A stretch of DNA of 64,000 bases from CAZMRF01 sp964568735 (GTDB taxonomy: Bacteria > Acidobacteriota > Polarisedimenticolia > JACPZX01). The notes beneath the pieces were generated by a model. The model was not told the DNA's origin, searched no databases, and saw only the letters and a list, made by a program, of their open reading frames with translations. Shown one piece after another: positions 50,281 through 58,559 of the stretch; the first letter of the stretch is position 1, and every line of letters starts with the position of its first letter. Location: contig CAZMRF010000012.1 in assembly GCA_964568735.1 (NCBI GenBank), forward strand, positions 1-64,000, given 5' to 3'. A program made the position numbers and the translations under genes.

Positions 50281-51096
50281 GTGCCAGCTCCGGCGGCGGG
50301 CCCGGCGGATCGCGCCGGGATCCTCGACAGGATCAGGCAGGGCCTCGAGGCGGCCGGCGAGGTCCTCGCGGACTTCACGCCGGGCAGCATCGAGTCGCAG
50401 CGCAAGAAGGGAGGGGATCCCGTCACGGCGGCCGACCTCGCCGTGAACGACTGCCTGCATCGCCTGCTCCCCCGCACCGGTGACGGCTGGCTCTCCGAGG
50501 AGACCGCCGACGATCGCTCCCGGCTGGAGCGGGCCTGCCTCTGGGCCGTGGATCCCATCGATGGGACGAAGGAGTTCGTGATGGGGCTCCCCGAGTGGTG
50601 CGTCTCGATCGGCTTCATCGAGGACGGGGAGGCGGTCGCCGGGGGCCTCTACAACCGCGCCGCGGGCCAGATGATCGTCGGCGCCGTCGGGGAGGGAGTC
50701 TGGCTCAACGGCGAGCCTGCCCGCACCCGATCGACGTCGAGCCTCGAAGGGGCCGTCGTCCTGGCCAGCCGCAGCGAGGTGAAGCGCGGGCAGTGGGAGC
50801 GCTTCGCAGGGGCGGAGTTCGCCGTCCAGGCGCTCGGCTCCGTGGCCTGGAAGCTCGGACTGGTGGCGGCGGGACTGGCCGATGCCACCTGGACGCTTGT
50901 TCCCAAGCACGAGTGGGACGTGGCGGCCGGGGTCGCCCTGGTGCGGGCCGCGGGAGGCGACGCGAAGACCCTCTCGTGGGACAGGCCGCGCTTCAACAAG
51001 AAAGAGCTGCTCTTTGACGGCCTCGTCGCCGCGGGCCCGGGACTCCTCGAGTCGATCGGGAGATACCTCGAGCTGCCGGCCCGCCGCGTACCCTAG
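50281..51096 (+). CDS. cysQ: 3'(2'),5'-bisphosphate nucleotidase CysQ
   Basis: A 271-residue inositol-monophosphatase-family enzyme that removes the 3'-phosphate of PAP, the product of sulfotransferases. Metal residues are visible: Glu in WLSEETADD, the double Asp in WAVDPIDGTKEF, and Asp in KHEWDVAAGVALV. It starts at GTG 50281, four bases after the stop of the PAPS synthase gene, so they form an operon. Its stop TAG and the stop of the convergent gene share CTAG at 51093-51096. Confidence 0.92.
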   Translation: MPAPAAGPADRAGILDRIRQGLEAAGEVLADFTPGSIESQRKKGGDPVTAADLAVNDCLHRLLPRTGDGWLSEETADDRSRLERACLWAVDPIDGTKEFVMGLPEWCVSIGFIEDGEAVAGGLYNRAAGQMIVGAVGEGVWLNGEPARTRSTSSLEGAVVLASRSEVKRGQWERFAGAEFAVQALGSVAWKLGLVAAGLADATWTLVPKHEWDVAAGVALVRAAGGDAKTLSWDRPRFNKKELLFDGLVAAGPGLLESIGRYLELPARRVP

Positions 51097-51938
51097 ATCG
51101 TCACGCCGAAGCGGTTCCTCAGCATGAAGGCGAAGACGATCGACAGGATGAAGAAGACGACCATCCAGTGGGTCTCGTAGCCGAGCAGGCTGATCTCGGC
51201 CTCCGGGTAGGCGAGGGAAATCGACTCGAGCGGTCCGTTCCGGGGTAGCGGAGCCTCGGCGGGATACAAGAGCATGTTGAAGAAGCCCGGCTCGTAGCGG
51301 ACGGGCGAGATCCGCCTCACCTCCTGCGAGACGAGGACGCTCTTCCCGAAGCTCTCCCCCGCGATCTTCACGCCGATCTCGAAGTCGCCCCATTCCTCCG
51401 CCACGAGCCGCCAGACCATCTCCCGCTTCGATGGGATCCAGACGGCTGGAGCGTCGAGGCGCAACCCCGGCGGGAGATCGAGATCCACCGCCGGCTTGCG
51501 GGGGGCTCCTCCTGAGATTTGGGGAGCCCCTCCCTCGGATAGATGGACCTTCAGGAGAGTCCGCTCGCCTGGGCGAAGCCCTTCGTAGCCGTAGTGGAAC
51601 TGGAGCTGGGCGATCACGAGGAGGAGCGGGACCATCATCCAGACCATGGGGACGAGCGAGTAGGCCAGGTACCTCGCGTTGTGGCCGAGGATCTCGGTCT
51701 GCGCGCTCAGGATCGCAGGGAGATCGTCCTTGAAGAGGCGGATCTCGAAGAGGCACGCGTGGATCCTTCGCTTCACCGCGGCGAGAGCCTCCTGGTTGGA
51801 GGTGGCCTTGAACACGACGAGCATGCCGACCGATATGACGAGGGAGACGACGGAGAGCCCCGCGAGCGGGGGGAGCCCGCTGAAGGGCATGAGGATCGCG
51901 TCGAAGAAGACCCGAAGCAGGGCGTTGAGGGCGCTCAC
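51093..51938 (-). CDS. Membrane protein, distantly EMC3/Oxa1-like, next to AlkP genes
   Basis: A 281-residue protein with an N-terminal membrane segment (LAGLSVVSLVISVGMLVVFK), a charged cytosolic helix pair (NQEALAAVKRRIHACLFEIR, FKDDLPAILSAQTEILGHNA), a second segment (LVPMVWMMVPLLLVIAQLQF), a 130-residue outer domain, and a C-terminal segment (HWMVVFFILSIVFAFMLRNR). The membrane/helix-pair/membrane start resembles the DUF106/EMC3/Oxa1 group, but I am unsure. GTG 51938 overlaps the small gene upstream in GTGA, so it belongs to the AlkP operon. Confidence 0.65.
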   Translation of the reverse strand: MSALNALLRVFFDAILMPFSGLPPLAGLSVVSLVISVGMLVVFKATSNQEALAAVKRRIHACLFEIRLFKDDLPAILSAQTEILGHNARYLAYSLVPMVWMMVPLLLVIAQLQFHYGYEGLRPGERTLLKVHLSEGGAPQISGGAPRKPAVDLDLPPGLRLDAPAVWIPSKREMVWRLVAEEWGDFEIGVKIAGESFGKSVLVSQEVRRISPVRYEPGFFNMLLYPAEAPLPRNGPLESISLAYPEAEISLLGYETHWMVVFFILSIVFAFMLRNRFGVTI

Positions 51939-52129
51939 GAGATGTAGCCGAGCCCCTGCAGCCGCTTCTTGATCTCCTCTTCCGAGTCCGCGCCTTCGAG
52001 GAGGGAGAGCTCCTTCTCGAGCGCGTGCGTGATGAACTCCTCCGGCGAGGAGTACCCGGCGATCTCGGCGTACTTGCGGATCTTGTCGACGAGCTCCTTG
52101 TCCAGCTTGACCGATTTCTTTCCGAACAT
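51935..52129 (-). CDS. Small ribbon-helix-helix-like protein
   Basis: A 64-residue protein starting at ATG 52129. The pattern VKLDKELVDKIRKYAEIAGY, SSPEEFITHALEKELSLL is that of a ribbon-helix-helix or similar small dimeric protein: one strand, then two helices, with a Lys-rich strand suited to binding DNA. An acidic tail follows (GADSEEEIKKRLQGLGYIS). It sits between the AlkP-family gene (gap of 11 bases) and the membrane protein (4-base overlap). A regulatory role for this operon is inference. Confidence 0.7.
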   Translation of the reverse strand: MFGKKSVKLDKELVDKIRKYAEIAGYSSPEEFITHALEKELSLLEGADSEEEIKKRLQGLGYIS

Positions 52130-52140
52130 TTCGTTGGGCC

Positions 52141-54150
52141 TCAGGGAGCGGCGTCCCGCCTCGGGAAGCCTTCGATGCCGAACTCCGCGAGAACAGCGGA
52201 CGCGAGCTGATCCAGCCGCTCGGCGGGCTTCTTGAGGGGGCGGCTCGTGAAGAGGACTCCCGGGACCGCCTCGTGGTCCATCAGGTGATCCCCGGACCAT
52301 TCGGCGGTGTTGTCCTCGATCACCTGGGGCTCGATCTTCCCCAGGGCGGAAGCATCCGAACCTCGGGTCATTTTCGCGTACCCGATGACCAGATCGGGTC
52401 CGATCTCCAGGAAACCACGGTCATGGTAGCTCTCCTCGCGCTTGTAGACCTTGGTGATGGCGGGCTTGCCCGTGACGGGATCGATCGTGGCGAGGAGCCC
52501 TTCGGCGATCTCGCTCATGAGGCTGTCCCGCTCCGAAGCCAGGACGATCCCCCGCTTCTCCCGCCCCGCGAGGTTGATGTAGAGCGAGGAAAGCCCCAGG
52601 CCGTAAGCCCGTGTGCGCGACCAGTCGATGTTCGTCCCGAGGATGCCCAGGGAATCCTCGCGGCCGGGGTCCACGAGGACCAGGTAGCCCTTCTCTTTGA
52701 GCCAGGTGTTCAGGTTGAAGGAGCGCCTCCAGCTCGTGAAGCCATGGTCGGACATCACCACGAGGAGCGTCTCAGGGCCGAGCTTCTCCATTGCCAGCCC
52801 GACCACCGAGTCCATCTTCTCGTAGAGCTTCGGAATCACGTCCTTGTATGGGGGGTCGAGCAGCGGATCGTAGGCCGGGTGGCCGGGATCCATCGCGCGC
52901 CAGAGCATGTGGCAGGTTTGGTCGACGTCGCCGAAATAGTAGAAGAGCAAGCCCCCCTTCCAGGTTTCCAGGATGTGGCCGAACTGGCTGATCACCTCTT
53001 CGTTTGCCATCCGGGCCTGCTCCAGGAATTCATCGCGGTCGAAGACGTGCTCGCGCAGCGCATGCGTGTTCTCCGGCATCCCCTGCGTGTAGTAGTCGCC
53101 CGTCGCCTCGGCCAGCTCGGTGGCGTACTCGGCCGGCGTGGAGATGGGCAGCCCCGGCGCGCGGGGGTCGAAGTTGAGCGGGGTCACGAAGAGCCGGAAG
53201 TCCGGACGGAGGGACTGTAGATAGAACCTGGCGATGGCATGCAGCTTCTGCGTGGGCGCCATCTTGAACTCGAAATGAATCCAGTCCGACCAGGCGCCCT
53301 CCTCAAGGACGAACTCGTTCCCGCCCACCTCGATCTTGACCACGGGATCCACGGGGTCGAGGTACACCGTGAAGTCCAGCGCGAGCTTCTCCTCCTTCAC
53401 GAGGAAGGGATTGTCGGGGCCGTAGAGCCTGGCCTGCACCATGTCGTCGAGGACGAAGACGTCGTAGACCTTCCCCCCGCTGAGGCTTCTTCCGGCGAAG
53501 GGCTCGGGATCGGTCGTGTAGTACGAGAAGATCCCGTAGGTCCCGACGAGGTCCGGCGTGCCCATCCCGCTCAGCTCCACGCTGGCCGTGCCGGAGGGGG
53601 GGAAGTTGGCCGGCATCCGGATGATGGCCGTCTGGATGCCCTTCTCCTCGAGCACCTCCCAGAAGGGCTGGCCGTGGCGGAGCAGCTCCACCTTGCCGCC
53701 CGACAGGGGGATCTGCCAGCGGCCCAGCTTCAGCGTGCTGCCGGAGCCCTCCGCCTTCGACGTGGAGAGATAGGGCAGCATCGTCGCGGGGTCCCGGTGG
53801 ATGAAATCGAAGATGCCGTGGCCCCCGGCGTCGAGCCCGGTGATGAAGTTCGACCATGCCACGGGGCTCTGCGGCGGGATCGACGTTCCCAGGGGAGTGA
53901 AGGTGCCCTGTGCGGCGAGCCGCGCCAGGTTGGGCAGGCGGCCGGCGGCGATCAGCTCCCGGGTCAGGTCGTAGTCCAGCCCGTCGATTCCCATGACCAC
54001 GACCTTGGGGCCGGCCGGCGATCCGGCCTGCCCGCTCCCGCACCCCGCGAGAAGCCCGAGGAGCAGCAGGGCAACAGCCAGGGAGAGCGTGGCCGAACGA
54101 CCCGACCGGCACCTCTTGCTCGTCGATGGAGAGCCTCCGGGATTACGCAC
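52141..54150 (-). CDS. AlkP-superfamily phosphohydrolase-like lipoprotein (COG3379-like)
   Basis: A 669-residue protein starting at GTG 54150 with a lipoprotein signal (ATLSLAVALLLLGLLAGCGS). All expected active-site residues are present: Asp in VVVMGIDGLDYD, nucleophile Ser in IPPQSPVAWSNFITG, Asp and His in GDVDQTCHMLWR, Asp-His in VVMSDHGFTSW, and a late His in WSGDHLMDHEAVPG. These are two-metal enzymes acting on phosphomonoesters or diesters, and some relatives transfer head groups. The substrate is unknown. It overlaps the related upstream gene by 8 bases. Confidence 0.88.
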   Translation of the reverse strand: MRNPGGSPSTSKRCRSGRSATLSLAVALLLLGLLAGCGSGQAGSPAGPKVVVMGIDGLDYDLTRELIAAGRLPNLARLAAQGTFTPLGTSIPPQSPVAWSNFITGLDAGGHGIFDFIHRDPATMLPYLSTSKAEGSGSTLKLGRWQIPLSGGKVELLRHGQPFWEVLEEKGIQTAIIRMPANFPPSGTASVELSGMGTPDLVGTYGIFSYYTTDPEPFAGRSLSGGKVYDVFVLDDMVQARLYGPDNPFLVKEEKLALDFTVYLDPVDPVVKIEVGGNEFVLEEGAWSDWIHFEFKMAPTQKLHAIARFYLQSLRPDFRLFVTPLNFDPRAPGLPISTPAEYATELAEATGDYYTQGMPENTHALREHVFDRDEFLEQARMANEEVISQFGHILETWKGGLLFYYFGDVDQTCHMLWRAMDPGHPAYDPLLDPPYKDVIPKLYEKMDSVVGLAMEKLGPETLLVVMSDHGFTSWRRSFNLNTWLKEKGYLVLVDPGREDSLGILGTNIDWSRTRAYGLGLSSLYINLAGREKRGIVLASERDSLMSEIAEGLLATIDPVTGKPAITKVYKREESYHDRGFLEIGPDLVIGYAKMTRGSDASALGKIEPQVIEDNTAEWSGDHLMDHEAVPGVLFTSRPLKKPAERLDQLASAVLAEFGIEGFPRRDAAP

Positions 54151-56278
54151 GGCTGAAGGCCTCCTTGTCGAACAGAGGCTCGCCGTCCATGTGCTTCGGG
54201 GGCTCGAGGCCGAAGAGGCGCAGTGTCGTCGGGGCGATGTCGATCAGGGCGGGGTCCTTCTTGCTGATCTTCTTCGTGCAGAGGAAGATCCCCGGCACGA
54301 GGCGCGGATCGATGCAGTGATCGCCGCTCCAGGCTTTCCTGTTATCCTCGAAGACGGGCCCCGAGACCATGCCCGTCGCGCAGTCCCAGGAGACCCGGTA
54401 GCCGGCGTTGTAGCCGATGATCAGGTCCGGGGCATCGGAGAGATAGGGCCCCTGGTAGAGCGCCGCGGTGTCGAACATCTCGTTGATGCCGACCTCGCCC
54501 TTCTCTTCGTCCCGGAGGGCCCGGAGCCTGGCCATCAATTCTCTCTTCAGCTCCTGCGCTTCCTTGCCGGGCTCCACGATCCCGTGGGCTTCGCGCCCCC
54601 TCAAGTTCAGCCACATCCCGGTCAGCCCGAGCACGTAGGCCTTCGTCCGGCTCCAGTCCACGCCGGTGAGCCACTCGGCCGAGCCATCCGCCCCTTCTTT
54701 GAGCGCCAGGTAGCCGTTGTCCAGGAGCCAGCGGTTCAGGTTCACGCCGCGGCGGAACGAGGCGAAGCCGTGGTCGGAGATGACCATCAGGAGGTCCCCC
54801 TCGGTCATCTTCCCCATGACCTGCCCGACCAGGAGGTCGTTCTTCTTGTAGATCTCCTCGATGGCCGTGGGGCCGGGCCCGCCGTTCTTCTCCACGGGCG
54901 CCGGGTGGCCCTTCTCCATGTAACGCCAGAACATGTGCTGGATCCGGTCCGTCCCGTCGAAGACGCAGACAAGGGAGCCGCGCCGCAGCTTCTCCATCGC
55001 CGCGAAGAGCATCGCCTTGCGCTCGTCGTCGATGTCGTGCGTCTGGCGCAGGAATGTGGCGTCGTCGGTAACCCCTTCATTGAGCGCCCAGGTGTCCTCG
55101 GCCAGCCCCAGCGTCGCGTAGGGGCCGATCTTCTTGGCCATGTAGGTCGCGTAGTAGGACGGGTGCGAGATGGGCATGGCCGGCTTCTCGGGATCGATGT
55201 TCAGGGGCGTGACGTAGAGCGAGAACTCCTCCCCCAGCTCGATGACCATGACCCGGCAGACTCCCGAGACCTTGATGCCGGGCGCCGCCTTGAAGGTCAG
55301 CGTGATCCAGCGGCTCAGCTTCCGCTCCTCGAGCTCCACCGCCTCGCCGCCGATATTCACTCGTACGCGGCGGGCCTTCCGATCGATCTCGATGGTCATC
55401 GGGACTTCCAGGGGCGGGTTGCCCGCGATGAACATGTTCTCGGGCCCCTGGATGCGCGTCTCGAACCTCTCGCTCCCCTTCTCGAGCGGGATGCGGATCC
55501 CTCCCTCCTTGAACTTCTTCTCGGATTTCCGGGTCGTGTAGAGAAGGAAGGTCCCCTGCGTCCCCAGCAGGTCCGGCGCGCACATGGCGCTCAGCTCGGC
55601 TCCGTTGAACTTGTCGGGTGGAAAGGTGATGGGCACCCTCAGGATGGTGCTCCAGACGTTGTGCTCGCCCAGGATCGCCCACGTGGGCTTCGACCTGCGC
55701 AGGAGCCGCACCTCGGGCTTCCTGAGCGGGATCCTGTACTTGCCGATCTTGAGGAAGCGATCGACGCTGCCGATGTGGGTCGACGACAGGAGCGGCAGGT
55801 AGGTCCGCCGATCCCGGTTGAGGAAGTCGAAGATGTTGTGCTTCGCGGGGTGCGTCCCCGTGCTGAAGGAGGACCAGGCCGCCGGCGACACGGCCGGGTA
55901 GGAGGTCTGCAGGCGGTGATAGCAGCCGCTCTGGGCCAGCTTGCTGAAGTTGGGGAGCTTCCCCTCCTTCATGTACCTGTCGGTCAGCTTCGGATCCTGG
56001 CCGTCGAATCCCACGACGATGAGGCGCTTCACCAGCGCCTTCGCAGGCTGTCGCTTCGTGATCGCGCGGTAGAGCATCCGGAAGGGCCACAGGAGGAGCG
56101 CGAAGAGCGCGAGGACGAGTGTCGTCAGGAGAACGGCGAAGGATGAGAGCAGGGCGAAGCCGGCGCCGGGGCCGATGTAGGCGTGCGCCGGCGTGGGAAG
56201 CGCGGCGAGCACGAGGAAGATCAGCGCGAGGCGGGTGGCCCGGCGGACTGCGGCCGAACCGGACAGGCTTGGGGACAA
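54143..56278 (-). CDS. Membrane AlkP-superfamily phosphohydrolase-like protein
   Basis: A 711-residue paralogue of the gene at 52141. TTG 56278 is supported by GGAGGG at correct spacing. A signal-like segment and the motif AYIGPGAGFALLSSF precede a strong membrane segment (VLLTTLVLALFALLLWPFRM), then the catalytic domain: Asp in IVVGFDGQDPK, Ser in YPAVSPAAWSSFSTG, Asp and His in DGTDRIQHMFWR, Asp-His in VISDHGFASFRRG, late His in SGDHCIDPRLVPG. Both paralogues were probably generated by tandem duplication. The operon diverges from the sulfotransferase gene. Confidence 0.88.
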   Translation of the reverse strand: MSPSLSGSAAVRRATRLALIFLVLAALPTPAHAYIGPGAGFALLSSFAVLLTTLVLALFALLLWPFRMLYRAITKRQPAKALVKRLIVVGFDGQDPKLTDRYMKEGKLPNFSKLAQSGCYHRLQTSYPAVSPAAWSSFSTGTHPAKHNIFDFLNRDRRTYLPLLSSTHIGSVDRFLKIGKYRIPLRKPEVRLLRRSKPTWAILGEHNVWSTILRVPITFPPDKFNGAELSAMCAPDLLGTQGTFLLYTTRKSEKKFKEGGIRIPLEKGSERFETRIQGPENMFIAGNPPLEVPMTIEIDRKARRVRVNIGGEAVELEERKLSRWITLTFKAAPGIKVSGVCRVMVIELGEEFSLYVTPLNIDPEKPAMPISHPSYYATYMAKKIGPYATLGLAEDTWALNEGVTDDATFLRQTHDIDDERKAMLFAAMEKLRRGSLVCVFDGTDRIQHMFWRYMEKGHPAPVEKNGGPGPTAIEEIYKKNDLLVGQVMGKMTEGDLLMVISDHGFASFRRGVNLNRWLLDNGYLALKEGADGSAEWLTGVDWSRTKAYVLGLTGMWLNLRGREAHGIVEPGKEAQELKRELMARLRALRDEEKGEVGINEMFDTAALYQGPYLSDAPDLIIGYNAGYRVSWDCATGMVSGPVFEDNRKAWSGDHCIDPRLVPGIFLCTKKISKKDPALIDIAPTTLRLFGLEPPKHMDGEPLFDKEAFSRA

Positions 56279-56329
56279 CCCGGCACCCTCCAGATTCGAG
56301 GGCCGCCACGATGGCGGCCGAGCGGCGGA

Positions 56330-56359
56330 TTGGGCATCCTAGGGACAAGTTGCTATATT
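56330..56359 (+). promoter_or_regulatory. Promoter of the sulfotransferase gene
   Basis: TTGGGC (56330-56335), 18 bases, TATATT (56354-56359), with TG at 56351-56352 making an extended -10. The leader is about 100 bases. It is divergent from the AlkP operon. Confidence 0.6.
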
Positions 56360-56464
56360 TTCAAGCCTTTCTGCCCTGCCATTCCTCCGCGTGCAGCGGT
56401 TCCGGCGGTGTGCGGACCTTCATGAGCGCCGCCCGCCATGCGCGGAGCGGACCTCGAGGAATCC

Positions 56465-57064
56465 ATGGCTTTCTCGCTCGTCAGGCGGGTGCGCTACGGC
56501 GCCCCCATCGTGGTCGTCTCAGGCCTTCCCCGCTCGGGCACTTCCATGGCGATGAAGATGCTCGAGGCTGGAGGCATGGAGATCGTCACCGACAACTTCC
56601 GCTCGGCGGACGAGGACAACCCGAAGGGATACTTCGAGCTGGAGCGGGTGAAGAACCTGCACAAGGAAGCCGACAGAGCCTGGCTGCGCGAGTGCCGGGG
56701 CAAGGCCATCAAGATCATCTCATTCCTGTTGCGGTCCCTCCCCGATGAGAACAACTACCAGGTGATCTTCATGAATCGGAAGATCGCCGAAGTGCTCGCC
56801 TCTCAGCAGAAGATGCTGGAGCGGCGGGGCGAGAGCTCCCCCACCACGGACGATCGCATGGCCGCGCTCTTCGAGAAGGATCTCACGGAGGCCCGTTTCT
56901 TCCTGCGCCGTTCTCACTTCGATGTCCTCGAGATCGACTACAACGCGGCGGTCGCGGACCCCGCGGCCATGGCCTCGAGGCTCGTGGAGTTCGTGGGGGG
57001 GACACTCGACCTCGCGAAGATGACCGGCGTCGTGGACGGCCGGCTCTACCGCAACAGGGCCTGA
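56465..57064 (+). CDS. Sulfotransferase-family protein (PAPS-binding motif)
   Basis: A 199-residue protein with the 5'-phosphosulfate loop VVVSGLPRSGTSMAMKMLEA near the N-terminus, the 3'-phosphate-binding part around VIFMNRKIAEVLASQ with an adjacent Ser/Arg-rich stretch, and late LVEFVGG typical of sulfotransferases. The family transfers sulfate from PAPS to hydroxyls or amines of sugars, lipids or proteins. ATG 56465 (GAGGA at 56456-56460) is chosen; ATG 56438 is possible. Its PAPS would come from the synthase at 48546. It is short for the family (usually 230-300), so some substrate-binding parts may be reduced. Confidence 0.85.
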   Translation: MAFSLVRRVRYGAPIVVVSGLPRSGTSMAMKMLEAGGMEIVTDNFRSADEDNPKGYFELERVKNLHKEADRAWLRECRGKAIKIISFLLRSLPDENNYQVIFMNRKIAEVLASQQKMLERRGESSPTTDDRMAALFEKDLTEARFFLRRSHFDVLEIDYNAAVADPAAMASRLVEFVGGTLDLAKMTGVVDGRLYRNRA

Positions 57065-57846
57065 CCCGAGCGCTCGGAGCCCGCCGGCAGGATCACCAGG
57101 CTCACGTCCGGCGGGAGCCCGCGGTAGAGGCTGCCCGCCTCCTGAGGCGGCATCCTCAGCCGGACCCGGACGCGATGCTCGCCTCGAAGTCCGAGCGCCG
57201 AGAGGAAATCCTCCCAGCGCGCGACGAGGGCCGGCAGCCACCCGCCCTGCGAGCTGCCTCCCTCCTCACCCTCGCCGCCGACGACCTCCACCTCCATTCC
57301 GCCGTCGAAGAGGATGTGGTAGCGGGGCGGCGCGGGTACGGCCTCCTCTGGCGTGGGGGGAAGCAGCGGAGGCTCCGGCCCCTGACGCTGGCCCTGGCTG
57401 TCGACGCTCAGTGTGGGGCGCTCCTTCTTCGGCGGCGGATCGAGCCTGCCTCCCCTCCAGGACGGGGGCGGCGCGCCCTCGGGAAGCGGGCGTGGGATGA
57501 AGCCGATGCGCCTGCGGCCGACCTCGATCGAGGAGATCGGGTAGCGGCGAGCCACGACTCCCCTGTACAGGAGCGTGACGGTGTCCGCCTGAGGCTCGAG
57601 GACGAGGTAGAACTCGTTCTTTCCCGACAGGTCGACGAGCTGGCGGAGAACCTCGACGCGGGGCGCCGTTCGGGAGGAGCCGGCCCCTTCCGGGGAGGTC
57701 TCCCCCCCTCCGGGGATCGGAGAGGTCAACGCCATGATGCAGAGCCCCGCGACCACGGCGAGCCTCGGCAGGAATCTGCGCCGGCTCGCGGCCGGGCCTC
57801 CCGGTTCGCTGCGTGATCCCTCGGGGTCCCTCATCGAAGTCGCCAT
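57046..57846 (-). CDS. Exported protein of the L,D-transpeptidase operon
   Basis: A 266-residue protein starting at ATG 57846, whose A is also the last base of the preceding stop codon. A signal/anchor segment (FLPRLAVVAGLCIMALTSPI) precedes a strand-rich domain (NEFYLVLEPQADTVTLLYRG, VVARRYPISSIEVGRRR) that echoes the start of YkuD domains but has no catalytic His or Cys. A Pro-rich linker and a second beta domain follow (YHILFDGGMEVEVVGGEGEE, RVRVRLRMPPQEAGSLYRGL). It may be an inactive transpeptidase-like partner. Its 3' end overlaps that of the convergent sulfotransferase by 19 bases. Confidence 0.6.
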   Translation of the reverse strand: MATSMRDPEGSRSEPGGPAASRRRFLPRLAVVAGLCIMALTSPIPGGGETSPEGAGSSRTAPRVEVLRQLVDLSGKNEFYLVLEPQADTVTLLYRGVVARRYPISSIEVGRRRIGFIPRPLPEGAPPPSWRGGRLDPPPKKERPTLSVDSQGQRQGPEPPLLPPTPEEAVPAPPRYHILFDGGMEVEVVGGEGEEGGSSQGGWLPALVARWEDFLSALGLRGEHRVRVRLRMPPQEAGSLYRGLPPDVSLVILPAGSERSGQALLR

Positions 57847-58559
57847 CAGAAAACCAGGACGGGCGTGCCGAGGGGGCAGAGGTCGTTGACCTTGCGGAGG
57901 TTCTCCTTGCCGAGCCGGATGCACCCGTGCGTCACGTGCCGTCCGAGGAGGTTCTCGTAGAGCGTGCCGTGGATGAGGAAGCCATCGCCGAAGTAGAGGC
58001 CGTACTCCCCGAGAGATCCGTGCTCGACGCGCTCGTCGAAGCGGTCGGGCACGGGCTGTCCGTCCTCGAGGAAGGCCCAGTCGGGCTTCACCCAGACGGG
58101 ATTGTGAGCCTTGCGGAAGATCGTGTGAATCCCGCGGGGCGTATCGAAGACCCACTCGCGATCGGCGTCGACCTGCTTCAGCACGAGGCCGGAGCCCGTC
58201 GAGCAGACGGTGTCGAGGATGATCTTTCCATCGCGCACGAGATAGAGCCGGTTGTTCGCGCTGTCGACGGCGACGTAGAGACGCTTCTGGCCGGCTCGCC
58301 TCAAGGCCCTTTCGAGGTTCCTCTCCTCCGCGCTCGGAGCGGGGCTGCCCGCGCCGGCTCCGGAGGCGGCCTCGGCCTCTCCAGGCTCCGGGCCGGGACC
58401 CCAGGGCTCGTAGGTGTAGCCCGTTCCCGCCGCGGCCAGCGCCAGCGCCGAAGTGAGAAGAGCCACGGCAGCCGCCAGCCATGCTCTCGCCCTGCGTGGC
58501 GGCTGGGCGGGCGGGCCGCCGCGCTCGGCTACGGGGCTCGCGGGCGGCGGGAGACTCAT
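57846..58559 (-). CDS. L,D-transpeptidase (YkuD family)
   Basis: A 237-residue enzyme starting at ATG 58559, overlapping the preceding stop in ATGA. After an N-terminal membrane segment and a Pro/Glu/Ala linker comes the YkuD domain: YVAVDSANNRLYLVRDGKII, STGSGL, TPRGIHTIFRKAHNPVW, then the active site FLIHGTLYENLLGRHVTHGC with IRLGKENL. Catalytic Cys and His are present. These enzymes form 3-3 cross-links in peptidoglycan or attach proteins to it, using a tetrapeptide donor. It is the third gene of a four-gene operon. Confidence 0.92.
   Translation of the reverse strand: MSLPPPASPVAERGGPPAQPPRRARAWLAAAVALLTSALALAAAGTGYTYEPWGPGPEPGEAEAASGAGAGSPAPSAEERNLERALRRAGQKRLYVAVDSANNRLYLVRDGKIILDTVCSTGSGLVLKQVDADREWVFDTPRGIHTIFRKAHNPVWVKPDWAFLEDGQPVPDRFDERVEHGSLGEYGLYFGDGFLIHGTLYENLLGRHVTHGCIRLGKENLRKVNDLCPLGTPVLVF

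Noticed and set aside
52790..52991. Small plus-strand frames within the AlkP gene and similar short frames across the window
   Set aside because: Arg/Ser/Pro-rich shadows in well-supported coding regions.
53993..56146. A 717-codon plus-strand frame opposite the AlkP pair
   Set aside because: Antisense shadow of two proteins with complete active-site motifs.
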